Source: SOKG01 sp964502665
Lineage (GTDB): Bacteria > Chloroflexota > Dehalococcoidia > SZUA-161
DNA: 19,206 nucleotides
Reading direction: 5' to 3'
Assembly (NCBI GenBank): GCA_964502665.1
Contig: CAZCXP010000033.1
Span: 1 to 19,206 of the forward strand
Of the stretch, positions 12,044-19,206 are shown one piece after another. The notes below the pieces were generated by a model. It searched no databases and was not told where the DNA came from. It saw only the letters and a list, made by a program, of their open reading frames with translations. Numbering within the stretch: position 1 is the stretch's first letter; every line of letters starts with the position of its first letter. A program made the translations under genes and the position numbers.

Positions 12044-13960
12044 ATGGGCAAGGTAATCGGTATCGATCTGGGGACAACCATGAGCGAGGTGGCGGTGATG
12101 GAGGGCGGGGATCCAGTGGTGCTCACCAATGCTGAAGGCTCCCGGCTTACACCCTCCGTAGTGGCAGTTAGCAAGAATGGGGAGCGATTGGTGGGACAGG
12201 TTGCCAAGCGACAGGCGATCACAAATCCCGAAAACACTGTCTACAGTATCAAGCGCTTTATGGGGCGCAAGTGGGGTGAACCGGCAGGGCGAGAGCTACC
12301 GGTGGAGGAAGACGCCGGCCGCAAGACCTACAAAGTAGTCGAGGGACCCGACAGGGAGGTAAGGGTGGTCATGGGAGGCAGGGAATACAGTCCTCCAGAG
12401 ATATCGGCGATGATCCTGCAGAAGATGAAGGCCGATGCTGAAGCCTATCTTGGGGAAAAGGTGACCGAGGCGGTCATCACTGTGCCTGCCTATTTCAACG
12501 ACAGCCAGAGACAAGCGACCAAGGACGCCGGTGAAATCGCAGGTTTGAAGGTGCTACGCATCATCAACGAGCCCACCGCTGCGTCGCTTTCCTACGGCCT
12601 GGACAAGAAGAAGGACGAGACCATTGCCGTCTACGACCTCGGCGGTGGCACCTTCGATATCTCGATCCTGGAGTTGGGCGAGGGAACCTTCCAGGTCAAA
12701 TCGACCAGTGGCGATACCCATCTGGGCGGCGACGATCTCGACCAGCGCGTCATGGACTGGCTGTGCGACGAATTCAAGCGGGATCAGGGAATCGATCTCA
12801 GGAAGGACAAGATGGCTCTGCAGCGGCTGAACGAGGGTGCAGAGAAGGCGAAATGCGAGCTCTCCACGGTGGCGCAGACCGAGATAAACCTTCCGTTCAT
12901 CACCGCCGATGCCTCGGGCCCTAAACATCTGAACATTACCTTGACCAGGGCCAAGCTTGAGCAACTGGTGATGGAACTGGTGGAGAAAACCATGGCCCCA
13001 TGCCGTCAGGCGCTTGAAGATGCTGGCATCGCCGCTAGCCAGGTGGATGAGGTCATACTCGTAGGCGGACAGACCCGGATGCCCCTAGTTCAACAGAAGG
13101 TAAAGGAATTTTTCGGCAAGGAGCCGCATAAAGGCGTCAACCCCGACGAGGTTGTCGCCATGGGGGCGGCGATTCAGGGTGGTGTGCTCAAGGGGGATGT
13201 CAGGGATGTGCTGCTCCTCGACGTCACTCCCCTTACCTTGGGCATCGAGACTCTGGGCGGGGTAATGACTTCTCTCATCGCACGCAATACCACCATTCCA
13301 ACATCGAAGAGCCAGATATTCAGTACGGCTGCTGACAACCAGCCCAGCGTGGAGATCCATGTGCTCCAAGGGGAACGTCCTATGGCTACCGATAACAGGA
13401 CCCTGGGTCGCTTTATGCTCGACGGTATCCTTCCAGCGCCACGGGGGATGCCTCAGATCGAGGTTTCCTTCGACATCGATGCCAATGGCATCCTCAGTGT
13501 TAAGGCCCATGACAAGGGCACTGGCAGGGAACAGAAGATCACCATCACCGCCTCCAGTGGGCTGAGCAAGGGGGAGGTCGAGCGCTTGCAGCGCGAGGGC
13601 GAGATACATGCTGCTGAGGATGCAAGGAAACGTGAGGAGGTTGAGACCCGCAATATGGCCGATAACCTGGCGTATACTGCGGAGAGGACGCTGAGAGAGC
13701 AGGGAGACAAGGTACCCGCTGACCTGAAGGAGGAAGTTGACGGCAAAATAGCAGCGGTGAAGTCGGCGCTATCGGGCAGCGACATAGAGCAACTCAAGCG
13801 CGCGAGCCAGGAGCTTTCTGAGGCGTTGCAGAAGGTGGGCGCAGCGGTCTATCAGCAGGCGGGTGCTCCTCCACCTCCCCCGGGTGGGGAGGAAGCAGGT
13901 GGGGAGGAACCAGGCAAGGGCGATGAAGGCACTGTGGAGGGCGAATTCAGGGAGGTGTGA
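12044..13960 (+). CDS. dnaK: Chaperone DnaK (Hsp70)
   Basis: DnaK binds exposed hydrophobic peptides in an ATP-driven cycle with DnaJ and GrpE. From ATG 12044 (GGGAGGT 7 nt upstream; a GTG 21 bp earlier lacks a site) the product is 638 residues, the normal length. The ATPase domain shows VPAYFNDSQRQAT (147-159), INEPTAA (174-180) and DLGGGTFD (198-205). The linker DVLLLDVTPLTLGIET and the substrate domain follow, then a helical lid and a Pro/Gly/Glu-rich tail ending VEGEFREV. The first phosphate loop reads DLGTTMSEVAV where most DnaK have DLGTTNSCVAV, so Asn13 is Met and Cys15 is Glu. No dnaJ follows; the operon ends with a terminator, so the partner must be encoded elsewhere. Confidence 0.98.
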   Translation: MGKVIGIDLGTTMSEVAVMEGGDPVVLTNAEGSRLTPSVVAVSKNGERLVGQVAKRQAITNPENTVYSIKRFMGRKWGEPAGRELPVEEDAGRKTYKVVEGPDREVRVVMGGREYSPPEISAMILQKMKADAEAYLGEKVTEAVITVPAYFNDSQRQATKDAGEIAGLKVLRIINEPTAASLSYGLDKKKDETIAVYDLGGGTFDISILELGEGTFQVKSTSGDTHLGGDDLDQRVMDWLCDEFKRDQGIDLRKDKMALQRLNEGAEKAKCELSTVAQTEINLPFITADASGPKHLNITLTRAKLEQLVMELVEKTMAPCRQALEDAGIAASQVDEVILVGGQTRMPLVQQKVKEFFGKEPHKGVNPDEVVAMGAAIQGGVLKGDVRDVLLLDVTPLTLGIETLGGVMTSLIARNTTIPTSKSQIFSTAADNQPSVEIHVLQGERPMATDNRTLGRFMLDGILPAPRGMPQIEVSFDIDANGILSVKAHDKGTGREQKITITASSGLSKGEVERLQREGEIHAAEDARKREEVETRNMADNLAYTAERTLREQGDKVPADLKEEVDGKIAAVKSALSGSDIEQLKRASQELSEALQKVGAAVYQQAGAPPPPPGGEEAGGEEPGKGDEGTVEGEFREV

Positions 13961-13995
13961 TAACGACCCCAATGCTGCCTTCAGTAATGTGGCAA

Positions 13996-14020
13996 ATAAG
14001 GCGGGAATTTCCCGCCTTAT
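13996..14020 (+). terminator. Terminator after hrcA-grpE-dnaK
   Basis: ATAAGGCGGGAA and TTCCCGCCTTAT are perfect complements around a single T; in practice the stem AAGGCGGG/CCCGCCTT closes an AATTT loop. It lies 36 bp after the dnaK stop. The T-rich tail is short (ATCTATTTG). Confidence 0.75.
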
Positions 14021-14032
14021 CTATTTGACCAA

Positions 14033-14064
14033 GGGTAGGTCGCCCGACGTCGGGCGACCTACCC
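14033..14064. repeat. Perfect 32-bp palindrome
   Basis: GGGTAGGTCGCCCGAC is followed directly by its exact reverse complement GTCGGGCGACCTACCC, with no loop. It partly overlaps the first copy of the 27-bp duplication. Confidence 0.85.
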
Positions 14065-14121
14065 AGCCGTTCGTGGTGAGCCTGGGCCGTAGGACGGGCG
14101 ACCTACCCAGCCGTTCGTGGT
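14051..14121. repeat. 27-bp direct duplication
   Basis: The segment starting CGGGCGACCTACCCAGCCG occurs identically at 14051-14077 and 14095-14121, 44 bp apart. The following GTTCGTGGTTCGACGGGCTC resembles a repeat end, suggesting a rearranged repeat element. Confidence 0.8.
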
Positions 14122-14172
14122 TCGACGGGCTCAGGGCGGACGGATTTAACTCTGTTTTCGGAGGAACAAGAA

Positions 14173-14201
14173 TTGACCAGGGCCAAAAAGCGGTGTACAC
14201 T
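14173..14201 (+). promoter_or_regulatory. Promoter candidate upstream of recJ
   Basis: TTGACC (14173-14178), 17-bp spacer, TACACT (14196-14201). If used, the recJ leader would be about 350 nt and would run through the whole palindrome cluster. Confidence 0.4.
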
Positions 14202-14253
14202 TTGATGAAGCCCGGGCTATACGAAACGCATCAAGTAGCTGCGCGTCAACCGT

Positions 14254-14537
14254 AACTAAGCACCAAATCCCAAGCACGAAATCCTAGACAATATCAAAAC
14301 CCAAAGATAAAAGGAGCAAAATTACAATTCAAAGCTCAAGTGTGGCGTTGCCACTCCTGTGGCAACGAATTCTTCGTCGTGACAGGAGTCACGACGCTAC
14401 CTGTGGCAACGAATTCTTCGTCGTGACAGGAGTCACGACGCTACCTATTATGAGTTTTGCTGTGCAGCCTTTACTTTTGCATTTTGATATTCGATATTTG
14501 AATTTGTTTAGTGCTTAGGAATTAGTACTTAGGATTT
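14254..14537. repeat. Compound repeat: AT-rich heptamer arms around palindromic core
   Basis: The left arm (14254-14337, with AAATCCTAGACAATATCAAA) and the right arm (14480-14537, with TTTGATATTCGATATTTG and TTAGTGCTTAGGAATTAG) carry the same kind of units in opposite orientation. The core holds the 59-bp palindrome (14342-14400) and a further 44 bp. The element is about 280 bp, has no ORF, and resembles a MITE or a nested repeat insertion. Confidence 0.65.
14342..14444. repeat. 59-bp near-palindrome (copy 2) with 44-bp perfect tandem duplication
   Basis: 14342-14400 matches, in reverse orientation, the unit at 5936-5994. Its last 44 bp (14357-14400) are repeated exactly at 14401-14444. The arms are CACTCCTGTGGCAACG and CGTCGTGACAGGAGTCACG around GAATTCTT. 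Confidence 0.85.
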
Positions 14538-14556
14538 CTCTTGTCAGGAGTGACGC

Positions 14557-16290
14557 TTGACCCGGCAAAGATGGCAAATCTGCCCCCCGCTTCCCGATAA
14601 CGTGCTGGCGCAGCGGCTTGGGGACGAACCTTTTTCGCGGCATCAGGAAGACGGCTTGTCAGCCAAACTGCCGAAGATAACCCCGTTACTTGTCCAATTG
14701 CTCCATAATCGTGGAATCGTAGATCCCGCTGAGTTCGAGCCCTTCCTCGTTGCTGACGAGAGGCTGGCACATGCGTCCCTCCTCCTCCCAGATATCGACA
14801 AGGCTGTGACCAGGATCCTCCGCGCCTTGCTCGGAGACGAACTCATCGCCATATATGGCGACTTCGACGCCGACGGCATTACCGCTACTGTTCTGTTGGT
14901 CCAAGGTATCTCGCAGATGGGAGGCAGGGTCGTTCATTACATTCCTCACCGCCTGGATGAAGGTCACGGGCTGAACTTCTCTGCCCTGAAGAGCCTGAGA
15001 GAGACGGGGGTTAGCTTGGTAGTGACCGTCGACTGTGGCATCCGTGGATTCTCCGAGGTAGAGCAGGGGCAAAAACTGGGCCTGGACATCGTTATCACAG
15101 ACCATCATGTGGCTCCTGACCAGCCTCCCCCTGCCCTGGCGGCCATCGACCCCAAACGTCCTGACTCTGGTTACCCGTTTTCCGAGCTGGCGGGCGTAGG
15201 GGTTGCATTTAAGCTCCTGCAGGCGCTTTTTGGGGCAACTCACAGGGATGGGGAGTGGGATGATTTTCTGGACCTGGTTGCTCTGGGAACTGTTGCCGAC
15301 ATGGTGCCCGTGGAAGGAGAGAACCGATATCTGGTAAAACGTGGGCTCGAGGTGCTTAACCGAAGTCAAAGGGTTGGCTTACAAGAGCTGGTGCTCTGTG
15401 CCGGCCTGGAGATGGGCAAACTCGATGAAGAGAGCATCTCTTATATGCTGGGGCCCAGGCTCAATGCCAGCGGAAGAATGGATCACGCTGTCACCAGCTA
15501 TGAGCTGCTAATTACATCTTCTCGAACGAAGGCTCGTGAGCTTGCGAGCGCGCTTGAGTCCAGTAACAGCGAGCGCCAGAGGCTGAGCGCGGAGTTCTTT
15601 GCCAAGGCGAAGGAGACATTGCTTCGCGAGGGGGCTGATCTGCCGCTGCTGATGGTTAGCGGACCCGATTACCCTCCCGGGGTGGCGGGAGTGGTCGCTG
15701 GCAAGCTGGCCGATGAGTTCTATCGGCCGACTGTTGTGCTCCAGTTGGCTGGTGAGACAGCCAGGGGTAGCGCCCGCAGCATCCCCGAATTCGACATCTT
15801 TGCCGCCTTCACCGAGTGCCAGGATTTGCTCTCCCGCTTCGGGGGACATCGCCAGGCGGCGGGCTTCATCACGCCCAGCGCCAACTTAGATCAGCTTAAT
15901 AAGCAGCTTCTGGAGATAGCAGCCCGGGAACTGGTCGGGGTCGACCTTCGGCCTGCGATAAACATCGATGCCATGATTCCGCTGTCTGCGTTGAGTGGAG
16001 AAACCTACAAGCTCATAAGCGCTCTGGCGCCCTTCGGGCAGGCCAATCAGGTCCCCACTTTTCTCAGTCGAAATGTGAAGGTGATGGACTCGCGCAGCGT
16101 CGGCAGCAACGCAGATCATCTGAAGCTGAAGCTGCGCGATGGAAATGTTGTCTGGGATGCCATCGCCTTCAACGTTGGCGACCGAAAGCTGTCCTCCCAT
16201 CTCGATATTGTCTATAATCTGGAGAAAGAGGACTGGGGCGGAAGGCAACTGCTGCAGCTCAACATTATCGACTTTCTGCCCTCATCTTGA
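14557..16290 (+). CDS. recJ: Single-stranded-DNA-specific exonuclease RecJ
   Basis: RecJ degrades single-stranded DNA 5' to 3' in recombination and mismatch or base-excision repair. At 577 residues it has normal length. DHH-family metal motifs are in order: YGDFDADGITA (100-110), VTVDCGI (156-162), TDHH (181-184), and GTVADMVP with its Asp; the DHHA1 motif GGHRQAAGF is at 429-437, followed by the OB-fold C-terminal part. The start is TTG at 14557 with AGGAG 7 nt upstream, giving MTRQRWQICPPLPDNVLA, which aligns with RecJ starts. That ribosome site lies at the edge of the repeat cluster. It is followed by a 231-bp gap containing another dispersed repeat, then a nuclease gene. All catalytic residues expected are visible. 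Confidence 0.96.
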   Translation: MTRQRWQICPPLPDNVLAQRLGDEPFSRHQEDGLSAKLPKITPLLVQLLHNRGIVDPAEFEPFLVADERLAHASLLLPDIDKAVTRILRALLGDELIAIYGDFDADGITATVLLVQGISQMGGRVVHYIPHRLDEGHGLNFSALKSLRETGVSLVVTVDCGIRGFSEVEQGQKLGLDIVITDHHVAPDQPPPALAAIDPKRPDSGYPFSELAGVGVAFKLLQALFGATHRDGEWDDFLDLVALGTVADMVPVEGENRYLVKRGLEVLNRSQRVGLQELVLCAGLEMGKLDEESISYMLGPRLNASGRMDHAVTSYELLITSSRTKARELASALESSNSERQRLSAEFFAKAKETLLREGADLPLLMVSGPDYPPGVAGVVAGKLADEFYRPTVVLQLAGETARGSARSIPEFDIFAAFTECQDLLSRFGGHRQAAGFITPSANLDQLNKQLLEIAARELVGVDLRPAINIDAMIPLSALSGETYKLISALAPFGQANQVPTFLSRNVKVMDSRSVGSNADHLKLKLRDGNVVWDAIAFNVGDRKLSSHLDIVYNLEKEDWGGRQLLQLNIIDFLPSS

Positions 16291-16334
16291 GAATCGACCT
16301 CGGCAAACAAAGCAATCCGCGAGGCAGGATAGGC

Positions 16335-16495
16335 GTCATTGCGAGGCACAAGGTGCCGAAGCAATCCAGCGAATGGGGCACAGGAAAGGGATATTGAGAT
16401 TGCTTCGCGGAGTTTACCCTGAGCTAGATTCTTCGGTCCCCTTCGTTTCACTCAGGGCCCCTCAGAATGACAGAAAGCGAAGGGCTCGCAATGAC
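16335..16495. repeat. Dispersed palindromic repeat with GTCATTGCGAG ends (copy 2)
   Basis: It begins GTCATTGCGAG and ends CTCGCAATGAC, with an inner pair CGAAGCAATC / GATTGCTTCG. Between them is an extra segment containing CTCAGAATGAC, a related end, suggesting two repeats nested in each other. It fills most of the recJ-nuclease gap. Confidence 0.7.
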
Positions 16496-16521
16496 AACGG
16501 AGCCTGTCAGCAGATAAGCCA

Positions 16522-16986
16522 ATGAAGCGACCTCTGATACTTCTATTGATAGTGACCACTGTTTTTCTCCTTAGCTGCGTCCCTGACGCCGGAAACGTTG
16601 CCCCTGACATCGAAGGTGAGGTGAGGGTCATTCGAGTTATCGACGGCGACACTATCGAGATCGAGGGGGGTGCCCGAGTCAGATATATCGGTATCGATGC
16701 CCCGGAGGTTTTCCCGCAAACGGAGTACTACGGCCTGGAGGCCTGGGCCAAGAACATCGAATTGGTGGAGCAGAAGACGGTGACACTGGAAAAAGATGTA
16801 TCAGAAACAGACGTCTACGGGAGGCTGCTTCGCTATGTTTATGTCGACGGTCTTTTCGTCAACGGGGAGCTGGTACGCCTTGGCTACGCCCGGGCTATTC
16901 CGTACCCGCCGGACACCAAATACCAGGAACGCCTGGCGCAGCTCGAGGAGGAGGCAACAGAGGCTCGTAGAGGGCTCTGGCGATAA
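16522..16986 (+). CDS. Staphylococcal-nuclease-like thermonuclease, predicted lipoprotein
   Basis: The 154-residue product starts with a signal sequence ending in the lipobox LLSC (Cys19), so it should be lipid-anchored outside the cytoplasmic membrane. The SNase domain (about 32-154) keeps the catalytic set: Asp41 and Asp43 in VIDGDTI, Arg54 and Glu62 in VRYIGIDAPE, Asp59, and Arg101 in DVYGRLLRYV, matching Asp19/Asp21, Arg35, Glu43, Asp40 and Arg87 of the Staphylococcus enzyme. It probably cuts DNA or RNA outside the cell for nutrient gain, which is an inference. No clear Shine-Dalgarno precedes ATG 16522, so the start could be weak. It lies between recJ and the antiporter, with repeat DNA on its upstream side. 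Confidence 0.9.
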   Translation: MKRPLILLLIVTTVFLLSCVPDAGNVAPDIEGEVRVIRVIDGDTIEIEGGARVRYIGIDAPEVFPQTEYYGLEAWAKNIELVEQKTVTLEKDVSETDVYGRLLRYVYVDGLFVNGELVRLGYARAIPYPPDTKYQERLAQLEEEATEARRGLWR

Positions 16987-17150
16987 TAGCAGTATTTTGT
17001 CTCAACTGCCCTCGAATTTCAGCTTTCTCTCAATCAAGGGCGGGCAGCAATCTGATTCCCCTCCGGCTCCTCTGCTCCAACGACATAAGACAACCTCATC
17101 AGCCTTCTTTTCACCTGAACTGCCGAGCGGCTTTTTGTGCTGTCAGCGAA

Positions 17151-17184
17151 TGACTGTACTTAGTACGCTCTGAGCATATATAAT
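17151..17184 (+). promoter_or_regulatory. Promoter region of the antiporter gene
   Basis: A perfect -10 TATAAT (17179-17184) precedes the antiporter start by about 50 bp; no good -35 is seen (TGTACT at 18 bp is the nearest). GTACTTAGTAC (a 5-1-5 inverted repeat at 17156-17166) overlaps the -35 zone and could bind an activator or repressor. Confidence 0.45.
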
Positions 17185-17234
17185 CCGTACATGCCCAGTT
17201 ACCTGAGGAATTTCCAGCCTGGGGAAGGAGAAGG

Positions 17235-18929
17235 ATGGGGGAGCTAAGCCTACTGGCGAGCATGGCAATTGTTCTGGGGGTTGCGCTTGTTGGGGGTATG
17301 GCAGCGCGCCTCTTGAGGCTGCCCGTCATCCTTGGCTATCTCCTGAGCGGGATTGTCATCGGGCCTTACGGGCTGAAGCTGGTTCCTGAGCTAGGGGACG
17401 TTGAGACACTGGCCGAAATCGGAGTCGTACTTCTGATGTTCACCCTGGGCATAGAGTTCTCTCTTAGAACGCTGAGGCAGGTAGGCAAGGTTGCCATATT
17501 AGGTGGGGCCGCCCAGATAGTGGTCACTGTGGCGCTGGGGCTGATGGTGGGCTGGCTGCTCCAGTGGTCGCTTACGGAGGCGGTTGTATTCGGTTTCTTC
17601 ATTGCGCTGAGCAGCACCATCATTGTCCTCAAGACTCTCATGGAGCGTGGGGAACTGGGGAGCCCCCATGGGCGGGTGATGATTGGCATTCTCCTGGTGC
17701 AGGACCTCAGCGTGGTTCCTATGATGGTTATTCTTACGTCTCTGGGCGAGCCGGAGACAGGGGTTTGGGGGTCCTTGGGCTGGCCTGTGTTGAAGGCAGT
17801 CCTGTTTCTAGCGGTGGTATTTGCCTTGGGTTATTGGGTGCTTCCCCAGGTTATGAAGAGGGTAGCGGGGGGGCGCTCCCGGGAGCTTTTCCTACTTACA
17901 GTAGTATGCCTTTCCCTCGGGGCAGCCTTTGGCGCCGATTACGTCGGGCTTTCGGCAGCACTGGGTGCCTTCCTCGCTGGGCTGCTGTTCAGCGAATCTG
18001 AATATGCCCATCAGGCTCTGGCCGACATCAGGCCCCTGAGGGATATATTCGCCATCCTTTTCTTCGTCTCTCTGGGGATGCTTGCCGATCCCAGCTTTGT
18101 AGCAGAGAACCCGGGAGAGGTAGGTGCTGTTGTGGCGGCCATTGTGCTGGGCAAGTTCTTAATCGTGGCTCTCGTCCCCTGGGCCTTTGGTTACAGCGCC
18201 AAGACCAGCCTGTTTGCCGGCAGCGGGCTCTTCCAGATAGGGGAGTTCAGCTTTATCCTGGCTGCCCTCGCCCTCGAAATGGATATCATCTCCAACAATC
18301 TGTATTCCTTGACCTTGGCCGCAGCAGTTATCACTATCTTGCTGACTCCCTTTGGCATGGGCTTGACCTCAAAAATCTACCACCGGCTCATCCAGGGGCA
18401 GAGAGTCTCGAATTTCCTGGCTGCCCGGCTTGATCCAGTGGCATCAGGCCAGGGGAGGCAGCTTTCCAGCCATGCCGTGGTCTGTGGCTATGGCCGAATG
18501 GCCAAGAGCCTGGGGCAGGTGCTTGAGCGCAGGAATTTCTCTTACCTTATCATCGACATAGACCCAAGAGTCATCGAGTTGGCGCGTGAGAGGGACATAC
18601 CCTGCATCTACGGAGATGCCAGCAATCCTGACATTCTGGCTCGGGCGGAGCTGGAGAGGGCTAAGGTCTTGGTGGTTACCCTTCCCGATCCGATAGCTGC
18701 CAAACTGGCGGTGGCCAACGCCCGCCGGATCAATCCCAGGCTCGATATAGTGGCTCGGGTTCACCGGGATGAGGATACCGAGGTGCTGCGGAGTCTTGGA
18801 GTCGCCGAGATGGTGCGCCCAGAGTTAGAGGCCGGACTGGAGGTCATCCGCCATACGCTGCACCGCTTTGGCTTGACCATGCAGGAGATTCAGTACATAG
18901 TCAATACCCTCAGGGAGGAGGAAGTCTAG
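17235..18929 (+). CDS. CPA2-family cation:proton antiporter with C-terminal RCK (TrkA-N) domain
   Basis: The 564-residue product has about 12 membrane segments (residues 5-375) and then a cytoplasmic RCK domain (about 411-530). The transport core shows GYLLSGIVIGPYG, EIGVVLLMFTLGIEF, LSSTIIVLKTL and the conserved GILLVQDLSVVP with Gln156-Asp157, as in KefB/KefC and related K+(Na+)/H+ exchangers. The RCK part has the dinucleotide loop GYGRMAKSLG (418-427), IIDIDP (439-444) and YGDASNPDIL (459-468), so NAD(H) or a nucleotide probably gates it. AAGGAG lies upstream of ATG 17235. It likely adjusts cytoplasmic pH or potassium. A glutathione-gated Kef role is unlikely without a KefF/KefG partner nearby. 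No gene follows within the window. Confidence 0.93.
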   Translation: MGELSLLASMAIVLGVALVGGMAARLLRLPVILGYLLSGIVIGPYGLKLVPELGDVETLAEIGVVLLMFTLGIEFSLRTLRQVGKVAILGGAAQIVVTVALGLMVGWLLQWSLTEAVVFGFFIALSSTIIVLKTLMERGELGSPHGRVMIGILLVQDLSVVPMMVILTSLGEPETGVWGSLGWPVLKAVLFLAVVFALGYWVLPQVMKRVAGGRSRELFLLTVVCLSLGAAFGADYVGLSAALGAFLAGLLFSESEYAHQALADIRPLRDIFAILFFVSLGMLADPSFVAENPGEVGAVVAAIVLGKFLIVALVPWAFGYSAKTSLFAGSGLFQIGEFSFILAALALEMDIISNNLYSLTLAAAVITILLTPFGMGLTSKIYHRLIQGQRVSNFLAARLDPVASGQGRQLSSHAVVCGYGRMAKSLGQVLERRNFSYLIIDIDPRVIELARERDIPCIYGDASNPDILARAELERAKVLVVTLPDPIAAKLAVANARRINPRLDIVARVHRDEDTEVLRSLGVAEMVRPELEAGLEVIRHTLHRFGLTMQEIQYIVNTLREEEV

Positions 18930-18982
18930 CAGGATTCACCCTCATCCCTTCCTCTTCACTGCGTTCAGAGCTTCGGCTTCTC

Positions 18983-19105
18983 GTCATTCTGAGGAAGATG
19001 TCACTCCTGCGGAAGCAGGAGTCCAGAAAGTTGAACAGTTGCCATGAAAGTAGCTATCTCGATGTCGTAATTATTGAGAGGGATTCCCGCTTTCGCGGGA
19101 ATGAC
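18983..19105. repeat. Dispersed repeat with GTCATTC/GAATGAC ends and two hairpins
   Basis: Two hairpins lie inside: ACTCCTGC-GGAA-GCAGGAGT (19003-19022) and ATTCCCGC-TTTC-GCGGGAAT (19083-19102). The ends GTCATTC and GAATGAC are complementary. The style resembles the elements at 2449 and 16335. The first hairpin could also serve as the antiporter terminator, though it has no T-run. Confidence 0.6.
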
Positions 19106-19174
19106 AGAATGGTGAACACTTGCAGGCTTTTTGCCCCGTTTTTCTTGATCAGGCACAATCAAACGCAAGTAGCG

Positions 19175-19203
19175 TTGAATAGCTCCATTAATCAGTGTAG
19201 AAT
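19175..19203 (+). promoter_or_regulatory. Promoter candidate for a gene beyond the right edge
   Basis: TTGAAT (19175-19180), 17-bp spacer, TAGAAT (19198-19203), facing out of the window. The target gene is not visible. Confidence 0.4.
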
Positions 19204-19206
19204 AGT

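Larger units (their letters stand above)
13961..14556. other. Repeat-filled intergenic region between dnaK and recJ
   Basis: About 600 bp with no credible gene. In order it holds the dnaK terminator, a perfect 32-bp palindrome, a 27-bp direct duplication, a promoter candidate, and a compound repeat whose AT-rich heptamer arms flank a 59-bp palindrome with a 44-bp tandem duplication. Confidence 0.75.

Noticed and set aside
13863..14255. 130-codon frame running from the end of dnaK into the repeats
   Set aside because: It crosses the dnaK terminator and palindromes and has no family resemblance or ribosome site.
16796..17173. 125-codon frame overlapping the nuclease gene and the gap after it
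   Set aside because: It is an out-of-frame shadow of the SNase domain that runs on by chance; no start signal and no conserved motif.
16987..17234. Possible gene or RNA in the gap between the nuclease and the antiporter
   Set aside because: I see only a tiny GCCG-AG-CGGC-TTTTT stem near 17123 and the antiporter promoter; the stem is too short to call a terminator with confidence.

Overview
The window looks like a piece of a Chloroflexota chromosome, most likely class Dehalococcoidia or a relative. This is an inference from gene content and style, not from a marker gene. Pointers are a divergent formate-tetrahydrofolate ligase beside folD, a CIRCE-controlled hrcA-grpE-dnaK operon, secreted Ig-like-repeat proteins with a C-terminal domain I associate with this group, a stand-alone tubulin/FtsZ-like GTPase, several TTG/GTG starts with good Shine-Dalgarno sites, and intergenic spaces crowded with palindromic and heptamer repeats. 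No phage, IS transposase, CRISPR array, rRNA or tRNA was found.

Layout. 1-2359 (minus): folD then fhs (cut by the window edge), a C1-folate pair, with a promoter about 270 nt upstream of folD and a leader that may hold a small ORF. 2360-3076: repeat-rich non-coding DNA with two promoter candidates, competing hairpins and a leader with nested tiny ORFs. 3077-5779 (plus): two surface-protein genes, a 666-residue secreted protein of six Ig/TIG-like modules and a 208-residue protein with a short collagen-like stretch and a C-terminal membrane anchor, closed by tandem terminators. 5850-6436: repeats and the control region of the next gene. 6437-7814 (plus): a CetZ/FtsZ-like GTPase followed by a small two-helix membrane protein. 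7887-10184 (minus): fabH-bioY-metallo-beta-lactamase-fold gene, probably one operon. 10185-10334: divergent promoters with their -35 boxes almost touching, plus a CIRCE operator on the hrcA side. 10335-13960 (plus): hrcA-grpE-dnaK with no dnaJ, closed by a terminator. 13961-14556: about 600 bp made of palindromes, duplications and heptamer repeats. 14557-18929 (plus): recJ, a staphylococcal-nuclease-like lipoprotein, and a CPA2 cation/proton antiporter with an RCK domain. 18930-19206: repeats and a promoter pointing out of the window.

How the genes fit together. folD/fhs interconvert formyl-, methenyl- and methylene-tetrahydrofolate. fabH and bioY both touch fatty-acid synthesis (initiation, and supply of biotin for acetyl-CoA carboxylase). 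hrcA-grpE-dnaK is a self-repressed heat-shock operon. The surface pair and the tubulin-like GTPase with its small membrane neighbour are the least understood parts and the best places for follow-up. The most unusual non-coding feature is the density of heptamer-periodic inverted repeats, one of which sits inside the heat-shock operon.
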